Origin: Actinomadura spongiicola | GTDB taxonomy: Bacteria > Actinomycetota > Actinomycetes > Streptosporangiales > Streptosporangiaceae | Reading direction: 5' to 3' | Assembly (NCBI RefSeq): GCF_003432485.1 | Contig: NZ_QVNQ01000009.1 | Coordinates: 62,001-126,000, forward strand | Length of the DNA stretch: 64,000 bases | Part shown: in pieces, positions 16,756 through 24,395 of the stretch | Numbering within the stretch: the stretch's first letter is position 1 | Layout of the letters: each line of letters begins with the position of its first letter | Made by a program: the position numbers and the translations under genes | Notes under the pieces: generated by a model | Seen by the model: the letters and a program-made list of their open reading frames with translations, nothing else | Databases searched by the model: none | What the model was told of the DNA's origin: nothing

Positions 16756-17652
16756 TCACCCTCCCTCGCGTGGGGTCGCGTACCGCAGCCGGACGCCGCC
16801 CGCCGCGGGCAGTTCCACCTCGGACGCGCGGCGCGTGTCGTACCTGATCCGGTAACGCTCGTTCAGGTTCCGCAGCCGCCGGTCGGCGGCCGAGCCGGAG
16901 AACGCGGCGCGCAGCCGGTCGGGGTCCCCGACCGCCGTCACCTCGTAGGGGCGGCCGAGCGGCCGGTAGTCGACCAGGACGGCCTCCCCGGCGGCGCGGA
17001 TCGCCGTCGTCGGCGTGAGCCGCAACCCGTTGATCCCGATGGCGTCGGCGCCCGCCGCCCAGAGCCCGTTCACCAGGACCTGGAGGTCCTGATCATAGAC
17101 CCGTCCGCCGCCTGCGGCGCGTCCCGCGGAGTCGTCGCGCGGCGCGTCGTCGAGGGTGATGACCAGGCCTTTCCCGGCGGCCGGGGCGGCCGCCGCGGCG
17201 GCGGCCACGGTGGCGAGCCACCGGCGCAGCTCCCGGCCCGCGTCGCTGCTGGCGAGGGCGGCGGCGCGGCGCCGCTCGGTCTCGGCGCGCAGCCGGTTCA
17301 GGCGGTGCTGGAGGGCGTCGGTCTCTGCGGTGCGGGCGCGGATCTCGCCGACGAGCCCGGCGCGCCGCTCGGCGGCCACGGGCCGGCCGCGCCGCACCTC
17401 GGCCCCCGCGACGGCGATCAGCGTTCCGGCGAGGACGAGGACGAGCAGGACGCCGCCGCCCCGCAGCCGTGTTCGTGGCCCTGTCCGTGTCCGTGTCCGT
17501 GGCCGTGCCGGGGCGGGGTCGGCGGACCGGCGGGCCGCGGCCTCGGCGTACCCGTGGTCGAGGAGGTCGCCGCTGAACAGGTCGGCGAGGAGGGACATGG
17601 ACGCGTCGGGGCGCCGCCACCCGTGCCGGTCGTCGTCCCGCTGTGCGCTCAC
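16756..17652 (-). CDS. DUF881 family membrane-anchored protein (first copy)
   Basis: A 298-residue protein with a cytoplasmic Arg-rich tail, one membrane helix (about 69-84, GGVLLVLVLAGTLIAVAGA), a coiled-coil segment and a C-terminal DUF881 domain (KGLVITLDDAPRDD, GGRVYDQDLQVLVNGLWAAG, AIGINGLRLT, and YEVTAVGDPDRL). It is the first gene of a three-gene block with the small basic protein and a second DUF881 gene. The tail contains RTRTRTGPRTR, coded by a short tandem repeat of GTCCGT words near 17468-17510. The start is a GTG at 17652; an ATG at 17598 is an alternative that would skip a 18-residue leader. Function unknown. Confidence 0.83.
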   Translation of the reverse strand: MSAQRDDDRHGWRRPDASMSLLADLFSGDLLDHGYAEAAARRSADPAPARPRTRTRTGPRTRLRGGGVLLVLVLAGTLIAVAGAEVRRGRPVAAERRAGLVGEIRARTAETDALQHRLNRLRAETERRRAAALASSDAGRELRRWLATVAAAAAAAPAAGKGLVITLDDAPRDDSAGRAAGGGRVYDQDLQVLVNGLWAAGADAIGINGLRLTPTTAIRAAGEAVLVDYRPLGRPYEVTAVGDPDRLRAAFSGSAADRRLRNLNERYRIRYDTRRASEVELPAAGGVRLRYATPREGG

Positions 17653-17690
17653 CGGCCCATCATGGCCCCATCAGGGCGGGAAGGGCGGGA

Positions 17691-19157
17691 TCAGCGCGGC
17701 AGGGTGATCGTGAACACGGTGCCGCCGCCGGGCGCGTCGGCGACGGACGCGCGGCCGCCGTGGGCCTCGGCGACGGCGGCGACGATGGACAGTCCGAGTC
17801 CGGACCCGCCGCGGTCGCGGGAGCGGGACGGGTCGGCCCGGTAGAAGCGTTCGAACACCCGCGGGCGGTCGACCGCCGGAATCCCCGGGCCCTCGTCGGC
17901 GACCTCCAGGACCGCGTCTCCGTCACGGTCGGACACCCGGACGGTCGCGGCCGTGCCCGGTGGCGTGTGGCGGCGGACGTTCGCCAGCAGGTTGTCCAGG
18001 ACCTGCCGGAGCCGTCCGGCGTCGCCGGTGACGACGACGGGGGCGTCGGCGTCCAGGATCAGCGGGCGGCCCGGTTCGACGACGGCGGCGTCGGCGACCG
18101 CGTCGGCGGCGAGCGCGGCCAGGTCGACCGGCTCGCGTTCCAGCGGACGGCCCTGGTCGAGACGGGCGAGCAGCAGCATCTCGTCGACGAGGCGGCCCAT
18201 CCGCTCGGCCTCGGACTCGATGCGGCTCATGGCCTTGGCCAGGTCCTCCGGACGGTCCGCGGCGCCGCGGCGGAACAGCTCGGCGTACCCGCGGACGGTC
18301 GCGACGGGGGTGCGCAGCTCGTGGGAGGCGTCGGCGACGAAGCGGCGCAGCCGGTCCTCGGAGGCCTCCCGTTCCCGGAACGCCGCCTCGATCTGGCCGA
18401 GCATCCCGTTCAGCGCCTCCGCGAGCCGGCCCACCTCCGTGTTCGGGCCGGGCACGGCGAGGCGGCGGGACAGCTCGCCGTCCCCGATCCGCGCGGCGGT
18501 CGAGGCGATCTCCTCCAGCGGACGGGTGGCCCAGCGGACGGCCCGCCACACCAGCAGCCCGACCCCGGCGAGCACCACGACCGTGACGACGGTCTGGGTG
18601 CCGAGGGTGCGGCCGAAGAACTCGTCCTGCTCGGTGGTGCGCATGGCGGTGACGAGGTAGTGCCGCCCGCCGGGGACCCACGCGGTGCGGACGAGCCAGT
18701 CGGGGCCCTCATGCCCGAAGGGGCCCTCGTCCGCCTCCTCGCCGGGGCGGGGACGGGCGTCGGCGCGGACGAACCGTTCCCCGTCGGGGTTGTCGTCGTG
18801 CGCCCGGCCGGGGCGCAGATCGTCCGGCAGCGGCGGCGCGTCGCCGAACGAGACGGTGTCCACGGTCGCGCCGTCGGCCCGGCGGACCTGCATGAACATC
18901 GGCAGCCCGCCACCGTCGCCGGCGGCGCGCCACAGCCGGTCCAGTTCCGAGGTGGCGGCGGGGAGCCTGGACCAGGCGCCGCCGGGGCCGCCCTCGGCGA
19001 ACAGCGCCGCGGCCTCGCGTCCCACCGCGGTCATCCGGCGGTGCTCGCTGTCGTTCTTCCAGTCGTTCAGCGCGGCGAAGCTGGACGCGCCCGCGATCAG
19101 CAGGCCGAGCGCGAGCAGGCCGAGCTGGGTCAGCAGGATGCGCCTGCGCAGCGACAT
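17691..19157 (-). CDS. Two-component sensor histidine kinase
   Basis: A 488-residue membrane kinase. The first helix spans about 8-30, an extracytoplasmic sensor domain follows (about 31-185, with an acidic Asp/Glu/Pro-rich loop at 117-150), a second helix lies at about 188-207, then HAMP, then HisKA with DASHELRTPVATVRG (phospho-acceptor His279). The ATPase domain has the N box DNLLANVRRHTP (about 388), G1 DEGPGIP (421) and G2 GGSGLGLSIV (450). All catalytic boxes are intact. It is translated after the response regulator with stop and start overlapping by one base (TGATG). The signal sensed is unknown; the divergent MMPL transporter is a likely target of the pair. Confidence 0.93.
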   Translation of the reverse strand: MSLRRRILLTQLGLLALGLLIAGASSFAALNDWKNDSEHRRMTAVGREAAALFAEGGPGGAWSRLPAATSELDRLWRAAGDGGGLPMFMQVRRADGATVDTVSFGDAPPLPDDLRPGRAHDDNPDGERFVRADARPRPGEEADEGPFGHEGPDWLVRTAWVPGGRHYLVTAMRTTEQDEFFGRTLGTQTVVTVVVLAGVGLLVWRAVRWATRPLEEIASTAARIGDGELSRRLAVPGPNTEVGRLAEALNGMLGQIEAAFREREASEDRLRRFVADASHELRTPVATVRGYAELFRRGAADRPEDLAKAMSRIESEAERMGRLVDEMLLLARLDQGRPLEREPVDLAALAADAVADAAVVEPGRPLILDADAPVVVTGDAGRLRQVLDNLLANVRRHTPPGTAATVRVSDRDGDAVLEVADEGPGIPAVDRPRVFERFYRADPSRSRDRGGSGLGLSIVAAVAEAHGGRASVADAPGGGTVFTITLPR

Positions 19158-19849
19158 CAGCCCTCCCGGGGCATGCGGAGGATGTACCCGACGCGCGGCA
19201 CGGTGTGGATGAGCCGGGGGTCGCGGTCGTCGAGCTTGCGGCGCAGGTAACTGACGTAGGTCTGGACGACGCCGTCGCCGCCGCCGAAGTCGTACTGCCA
19301 CACGTGGTCGAGGATCTGCCGTTTCGTCAGCACCCGGCCCGCGTTGAGGAGCAGGTAGCGCAGCAGTTTGAACTCGGTGGGGGTGAGGTCGACCAGGACG
19401 CCGCCGCGCCGCACCTCGTAGGTGTCCTCGTCGATCTCCAGGTCGGCGAACGACAGCCGGGCCCGCTCCCGCGTCCCCGGCCGGGTGCGGCGCAGCACGG
19501 CGCGGATCCGCGCGATCAGCTCCTCCAGGCTGAACGGCTTGGTGACGTAGTCGTCGCCGCCGACCGTCAGGCCCTTGATCTTGTCCTCGGTCGCGTCGCG
19601 GGCGGTGAGGAAGACCACGGGGGCCTCGCAGCCGTCGCGGCGCAGCCGGGCGCAGGCGTCCATGCCGGAGCCGTCCGGCAGCATCACGTCCAGGACGATC
19701 AGGTCCGGGCCGAACCGGGGGATGCTCGCGAGCGCCTCGGCGCCGGACCCGGCCACGGCCGTCTCGAAGCCCTCGTAGCGCAGCGCGGTCGCGACGAGGT
19801 CGGCGAGGTACGCCTCGTCGTCCACGACGAGGATCTTGGTGGGCGTCAC
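19157..19849 (-). CDS. OmpR/PhoB-type response regulator
   Basis: A 230-residue response regulator. The receiver domain (about 5-118) has the acidic pair Asp10/Asp11, phospho-acceptor Asp54 in IVLDVMLPDG, Thr82 and Lys104 (TKPF). The C-terminal winged helix (about 135-228) has LTPTEFKLLRYLLLNAGRVL and VVQTYVSYLRRKLDD, the usual recognition helix of the PhoB group. The GTG start (VTPTKILVVDD) is preferred because the upstream frame lacks family sequence. It forms an operon with the histidine kinase. Repeats in the 143-base divergent region upstream (19894-19944) are plausible binding sites, which would make it self-regulating and a regulator of the MMPL gene. Confidence 0.93.
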   Translation of the reverse strand: MTPTKILVVDDEAYLADLVATALRYEGFETAVAGSGAEALASIPRFGPDLIVLDVMLPDGSGMDACARLRRDGCEAPVVFLTARDATEDKIKGLTVGGDDYVTKPFSLEELIARIRAVLRRTRPGTRERARLSFADLEIDEDTYEVRRGGVLVDLTPTEFKLLRYLLLNAGRVLTKRQILDHVWQYDFGGGDGVVQTYVSYLRRKLDDRDPRLIHTVPRVGYILRMPREG

Positions 19850-19893
19850 GGTCCAAGTCTGTCCGGTGAGCCCTCCGGCGCGCACTGCGGAGG

Positions 19894-19944
19894 CCCTGTG
19901 AGTGATCTTAGAGTTCCCTGTGAACGCGGTTTCACAGGGAACTC
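19894..19944. promoter_or_regulatory. Candidate response-regulator operator in the divergent region
   Basis: A 14-base perfect inverted repeat (GAGTTCCCTGTGAA at 19911-19924 and TTCACAGGGAACTC at 19931-19944) is separated by six bases. In addition CCCTGTGA occurs twice in direct orientation, at 19894 and 19916, exactly 22 bases apart, or about two helical turns, which suits tandem binding of an OmpR-type dimer. It lies between the response regulator start (19849) and the MMPL start (19993). A terminator is unlikely because both genes point away. Confidence 0.6.
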
Positions 19945-19992
19945 CAAGACCGTTCACACGGCGCCGGAAGGGCGGACCGCTGCCATGGGCGC

Positions 19993-22158
19993 ATGGACAG
20001 ATTCTCTGGATTCGTGCTGCGGCACCGGCTCCTGATCGGGCTGGTGTGGCTCGCCGCCGCGTGCGCCGGGGCGTTCGCGGCACTGAACGTCCCCGACCGG
20101 CTCGTCGAGGACTTCGCGCCGCCCGGCTCGGCGGCGCGGGACGCCAACGCGGCGATCGTGGCGGAGTACCGGACGGGCGGCGCCGCGAAACCCCTCGTGC
20201 CCGTCGTGACGCTGCCCGCCGGGACTTCCGCGGACACGCCCGCCGTGCGCGAGGGCCTGCGCGCGGCGTTCGCGGCGGCCGGGGAGCGGCTCGACGCCCG
20301 CGTGGTGTCGTACCCGGACACCGGCGACGTCCGGTTCACCGGCGACGGCGGCCGGACCGTCTACGGCCTCGTCTACCCGCAGGTCGATCCCGGGGCGACC
20401 GAGTTCGACGAGGGGCCGGACCCGGTCGGGCCGATCACCGAGGCGATGCGTCCGCTGCTGCCCTCGGGCGCGGAGCTGCGCGTCACGAGCATGGACGGCC
20501 TGACGGAGGAGGCGGGCGGCGAGGGACCGAGCGTCCTCACCGAGACCCTCATCGGCGGGGTCGGGGCGCTCGTCGTCCTGGCGTTCGTGTTCGGGTCGGT
20601 GCTGGCGGTGGTGCCGCTCGTCATCGCGGTCGTGTCGATCCTCACCTCGTTTCTGCTGGTCTACGCCCTCACCGGCGTCACCGAGGTGAACTTCATGGTG
20701 CAGTTCGTGGTGGCGCTCATCGGCCTCGGCGTCGCCGTCGACTACTCGCTGCTGCTGGTGACGCGGTGGCGGGAGGAGCGGGCGCGGGGCCTGTCCACCG
20801 AGGACGCCACCCGGCGCGCCATGGCCACGGCCGGGCACGCGGTGGTGTTCAGCGCGGCCGCCGTCGCGATCGGGCTCGTCGCCATGCTGGTCGTCCCGGT
20901 CGCGTTCCTGCGCAGCGTGGCGTACGGCGGTGTGATCATCCCGGGGGTGAGCGCGCTGGTGACGCTGACGCTGCTGCCGGTGACGCTCGTCACGGTCGGG
21001 CCCGCCCTCGACCGGATCGCGCCCCGGTGGCGGAGCGACGGCGCCCGCGCGGGCCGGGCCTGGACGGGCTGGGCCCGCCGGGTCGTCCGTTTCCGGATCC
21101 CGGCCGCCGTGGCGGCGCTGGCCGTGCTCGGGGGCCTGGCGTTCGCCGCGCTGGGCCTGAACCTCGGGGAGCCGAGCAGCGGCGCCCTGGCGAAGTCGGG
21201 GCCCGCCTACGAGGGGCTCGCCGACCTGCGCCACGCCGGTGTGCCGTCCGGTGTCCTCACGCCGGTGGACGTGCTGCTGCCCGCGGGCGCGGGCGCGGAC
21301 CCGGCGGCGATCGCGGCGGAGTTGCGCTCCCTGCCGGGTGTGCACGCGGTCGCCGCCCCCGAGGGAGACGCGTGGCGGCGGGACGGGACGGCGCTGGTGA
21401 CCGTGCTGCCCGTCGCCGAGGGCGGGACGGACGCGGGCAAGGACCTCGTCAAGGCCGTCCGGGACACGGTGCCGGCGGGCGGGCAGGTCGGCGGTGAGAC
21501 CGCGAACGACATCGACTTCGTCTCCAAGGTGTACGGGACGTTCCCGTTGATGCTCGCGCTGATCTGCGTGCTGACGTTCGTCCTGCTCGCCCGCGCCTTC
21601 CGGTCGCTGCTCCTGGCGGTGAAGGCGGTGCTGCTCAACCTGCTGTCGCTGGCCGCCGTCCTCGGCGCGATCGCCCTGGTGTGGCAGCAGGGGCACGGGA
21701 GCGACCTGGTGTGGGGCATCTCGGCGACCGGGTCGATCGCCTCGTTCGTCCCCGCCATGGTCTTCGCGTTCCTGTACGGGCTCTCGATGGACTACGAGGT
21801 GTTCATCCTGGCCCGGCTGAGGGAGGAGTACGACCGGACCGGGTCGACCGAGGCCGCCGTCGTCGAGGGCCTCGGCCGGACCGGGCGGCTGGTGACGAGC
21901 GCGGCGCTGATCCTTTTCCTCGCCTTCGCCTCGCTCGCCGCCGCACCGATCGTCGAGGTGAAGATCTTCGCGACCGGGCTGGGGATCGGCATCCTGCTGG
22001 ACGCGACCGTGGTGCGGGCGCTGCTCGTCCCGGCCGTGGTATCGCTGTTCGGCCGGTGGAACTGGTGGCTGCCCGGGTGGGCCGCCCGCGTGCTGCGCGT
22101 GCCCCCGTCACCGTTGCCGTCGTCCGGTGAGCGGGAACGCGTCCCGATCCCGGCCTGA
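19993..22158 (+). CDS. MMPL family RND transporter
   Basis: A 721-residue membrane transporter with two similar halves. Each half has one leading helix, an extracytoplasmic loop domain and a block of five helices. The first helix is LLIGLVWLAAACAGAFAAL (about 14-32); the first helix block starts at GGVGALVVLAFVFGSVLAVV (about 189), and the second half repeats the plan with LMLALICVLTFVLLARAF and SIASFVPAMVFAFLYGLSMD. The motif GLGVAVDYSLLLVTR and its counterpart YGLSMDYEVFILAR carry the Asp-Tyr pair used for proton coupling in MMPL proteins. MMPL members export lipids or small molecules; the cargo is unknown. It is divergent from a two-component system that probably controls it. Confidence 0.92.
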   Translation: MDRFSGFVLRHRLLIGLVWLAAACAGAFAALNVPDRLVEDFAPPGSAARDANAAIVAEYRTGGAAKPLVPVVTLPAGTSADTPAVREGLRAAFAAAGERLDARVVSYPDTGDVRFTGDGGRTVYGLVYPQVDPGATEFDEGPDPVGPITEAMRPLLPSGAELRVTSMDGLTEEAGGEGPSVLTETLIGGVGALVVLAFVFGSVLAVVPLVIAVVSILTSFLLVYALTGVTEVNFMVQFVVALIGLGVAVDYSLLLVTRWREERARGLSTEDATRRAMATAGHAVVFSAAAVAIGLVAMLVVPVAFLRSVAYGGVIIPGVSALVTLTLLPVTLVTVGPALDRIAPRWRSDGARAGRAWTGWARRVVRFRIPAAVAALAVLGGLAFAALGLNLGEPSSGALAKSGPAYEGLADLRHAGVPSGVLTPVDVLLPAGAGADPAAIAAELRSLPGVHAVAAPEGDAWRRDGTALVTVLPVAEGGTDAGKDLVKAVRDTVPAGGQVGGETANDIDFVSKVYGTFPLMLALICVLTFVLLARAFRSLLLAVKAVLLNLLSLAAVLGAIALVWQQGHGSDLVWGISATGSIASFVPAMVFAFLYGLSMDYEVFILARLREEYDRTGSTEAAVVEGLGRTGRLVTSAALILFLAFASLAAAPIVEVKIFATGLGIGILLDATVVRALLVPAVVSLFGRWNWWLPGWAARVLRVPPSPLPSSGERERVPIPA

Positions 22159-22205
22159 CCCCGGCCGCCGGCCGCGCACTGGCCGCCCGCACGGGGACCG
22201 GGCGG

Positions 22206-22844
22206 TCAGTGGGCGGCGGGGCGGGTGACGCCGATCTGGACGGCGAGCCCGGCGAGCGCCGACCCCATGAGGTAGCGCTGGACCCGCCGCCAGCCGGGCC
22301 GCCGGGCGAGGAACACCGCGACGCCGCCCGCGCCGAGCACGATGAGGGCGTTGACGGTGACCGCGATCGTGATCTGGATGAGGCCGAGCTGCATGATCTG
22401 AAGGGGGACGTGCCCCCGGTCCGGGTCGACGAACTGCGGCAGCAGCGCCACGTACAGGATGGCGATCTTGGGGTTGAGCAAGTTCGTCACCAGGCCCATG
22501 GCGAACAGGCGGCGCGGCCGGTCGGCGGGCAGGTCCTTCGGGACGAACGCCGACGTGCCGCCCGGCCGCAGCGTCTGCCAGGCCAGCCACAACAGGTACG
22601 CCACTCCCGCCACCTTGATCGCCGTGTAGAGCGCGGGGACGAGCGTGAAGACGACGGTGATCCCGGCGATCGCGGCCGTGACGTAGACGAGGAACCCGGC
22701 GGCGACGCCGGCGAGCGAGATCAGCCCGGCGCGGCGGCCCTGCGTCACCGATCTCGACACCAGATAGATCATGTTGGGGCCGGGGCTCAGCACCAGCCCC
22801 AGGGCGAACAGGGCGATCGCCGCCATGGCGCCGGTCGAGATCAT
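22206..22844 (-). CDS. LysE/RhtB family amino-acid exporter
   Basis: A 212-residue membrane protein with about six helices and the family start IALFALGLVLSPGPNMIYLV followed by SRSVTQGRRAGLISLAGVAA, the conserved SPGPN and GxxxGL region of LysE/RhtB exporters. Later KDLPADRPRRLFAMGLVTNL and NLLNPKIAILYVALLPQFV supply the NPK motif. These proteins pump amino acids such as threonine, homoserine or lysine out of the cell. A GGAAG lies about eight bases before the ATG. It is divergent from a MocR-type regulator, a common pairing for export genes. It converges with the MMPL gene. Confidence 0.92.
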   Translation of the reverse strand: MISTGAMAAIALFALGLVLSPGPNMIYLVSRSVTQGRRAGLISLAGVAAGFLVYVTAAIAGITVVFTLVPALYTAIKVAGVAYLLWLAWQTLRPGGTSAFVPKDLPADRPRRLFAMGLVTNLLNPKIAILYVALLPQFVDPDRGHVPLQIMQLGLIQITIAVTVNALIVLGAGGVAVFLARRPGWRRVQRYLMGSALAGLAVQIGVTRPAAH

Positions 22845-22887
22845 GGCACTTCCTCCGGTCGTCGGTGTGCTCCGATGCTAGACAGTC

Positions 22888-22928
22888 GAACAACCTCGGT
22901 GCAATACTGAAATTGTTCTCGATGCAAT
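22888..22928. promoter_or_regulatory. Candidate MocR operator between lysE-type and regulator genes
   Basis: The 94-base divergent gap holds two direct repeats of the form GRTGCAAT (22899-22906 and 22921-22928), 22 bases apart, interleaved with an inverted pair GAACAA (22888-22893) and TTGTTC (22913-22918). Direct repeats spaced by two turns are typical of MocR/PdxR-type regulators. The stretch is also clearly more AT-rich than its surroundings. Which genes it controls is inferred from position only. Confidence 0.5.
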
Positions 22929-22938
22929 CGGAGGTGCG

Positions 22939-24279
22939 GTGGAGGACTACCGGCGCGTCGCGGACGAGGTGGCCGCCGACATCGCGGCGGGACGGCTGCG
23001 GCCCGGCGACCGGCTGCTCCCCCAGCGCGACTTCGCTCGCGGGCGCGGCATCGCGCCCTCCACGGCGGGCCGCGTGTACCGGGAGCTGGGACGGCGCGGC
23101 CTCGTCGTCGGGGAGGTGGGGCGCGGCACGTTCGTCCGCGCGGCGGACCGTCCGGGGGTGCCGGCACTGGCCGAGCCCGGGGACGCACGCGTCGATCTGG
23201 AACTCAGCAATCCCGTGGTGCCCGAGCAGGAGGCGCTGCTGGCCGCCGGGATGGAACGGCTGCTGCGCCCGGACGTCCTCGGGGCGTCGCTCGCCCCCGT
23301 CGGGGTCGCGGGCACGCCCGCGGCCCGGGAGGCGGCGGCGACGCTGCTCACCGTGCCCGGCTGGCGGCCCGAACCCGCGGGCGTCCTGTTCGCAGGGAAC
23401 GGGCGGCAGGCCATCGCGGGCGCCGTCGCGGCGCTCGTCCCGCCGGGCGGCCGGCTCGCGGTCGAGGCGCTGACCTATCCGGTGGTCAGGGGCATCGCGG
23501 CACGGCTCGGCGTGACCCTCGTCCCCGTCGCCGCCGACGAGCACGGATTGTGCCCGGACGCGCTCGCCGACGCCCACCGTGCCGCCCCGCTCAGCGCGGT
23601 GTACGTGCAGCCCACGCTGCACAACCCGTGCGTCACGACGATGCCGCCGCGGCGCCGCGCCGAACTGGCCGACACCCTCGAACGGCTCGACCTCCACGCG
23701 ATCGAGGACCGCGTCTGGGCGTTCCTCCCCGAGGACGGTCCCGCGCCACTGGCGTCGATGGCCGCGGACCGCGCGATCGTCGTCGACAGCCTCTCCAAGC
23801 GTCTCGCCCCGGGGCTGAGCGCCGGGTTCGTCGTCCCGCCCGCCGCGTTGGCCGGGCGCGTCGCCGCGGCCCTCCGGTCCGGCGCGTGGGCGCCCACGGG
23901 GTTCGCGCTGGCGGCGGCGTCCGGCTGGATCGCCGACGGCACCGTCGCGAAGGTGGTCCGGGCCAAACGGGCCGACGCCGCGGCCCGCCGCCGGATCGCC
24001 GCCGACCACCTCCCGGGCGCCGCGTCCCGGTCGGGCTCGCCGTCGTACTTCTGCTGGTGGGAGCTGCCGTCTCCGTGGCGCGCCGACACCTTCGTCGCCG
24101 CGGCGGCCCGGCGCGGTATCGCGGTGACACCCGCCGCCGCCTTCGCCGCCGGAACGGGCGCCGCTCCCCGAGCCGTCCGCGTCGGCCTGGCGTCCCCGCC
24201 CCCGGACGTCCTCGCCCGCGCCCTCGACACCCTCGCCGGGATCGCCGCCGGATCGCCCGAGGACGCGGCCGTCGACTGA
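22939..24279 (+). CDS. MocR-type regulator (GntR winged helix fused to class I aminotransferase)
   Basis: A 446-residue fusion. Residues 1-70 are a GntR winged helix (YRRVADEVAADIAAGRLRPG, LLPQRDFARGRG, STAGRVYRELGRRGLVVGEV). From about 90 on it resembles a fold-type I aminotransferase with ELSNPVVPEQEA, QPTLHNPCVTTMPPRRR, and the PLP-lysine segment VVDSLSKRLAPGLSAGF (Lys287). Most MocR proteins have IEDDY before the lysine; here the stretch is AIEDRVWAFLPEDG. Such regulators sense an amino acid or PLP. It starts at a GTG with GGAGG four bases upstream, and is divergent from the LysE-type exporter, its probable target. Confidence 0.9.
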   Translation: MEDYRRVADEVAADIAAGRLRPGDRLLPQRDFARGRGIAPSTAGRVYRELGRRGLVVGEVGRGTFVRAADRPGVPALAEPGDARVDLELSNPVVPEQEALLAAGMERLLRPDVLGASLAPVGVAGTPAAREAAATLLTVPGWRPEPAGVLFAGNGRQAIAGAVAALVPPGGRLAVEALTYPVVRGIAARLGVTLVPVAADEHGLCPDALADAHRAAPLSAVYVQPTLHNPCVTTMPPRRRAELADTLERLDLHAIEDRVWAFLPEDGPAPLASMAADRAIVVDSLSKRLAPGLSAGFVVPPAALAGRVAAALRSGAWAPTGFALAAASGWIADGTVAKVVRAKRADAAARRRIAADHLPGAASRSGSPSYFCWWELPSPWRADTFVAAAARRGIAVTPAAAFAAGTGAAPRAVRVGLASPPPDVLARALDTLAGIAAGSPEDAAVD

Positions 24280-24395
24280 CCGATCCCGGCCCGGTGGAGC
24301 CTGGACCGGCGCGGGGTGGTCGTTCATCGTGGCCTGAAGGGGCCGGTGTCCGGCGCGGCGGGCGTGGGGCCGACGCCCGGGTGGGAGCGAGACGG

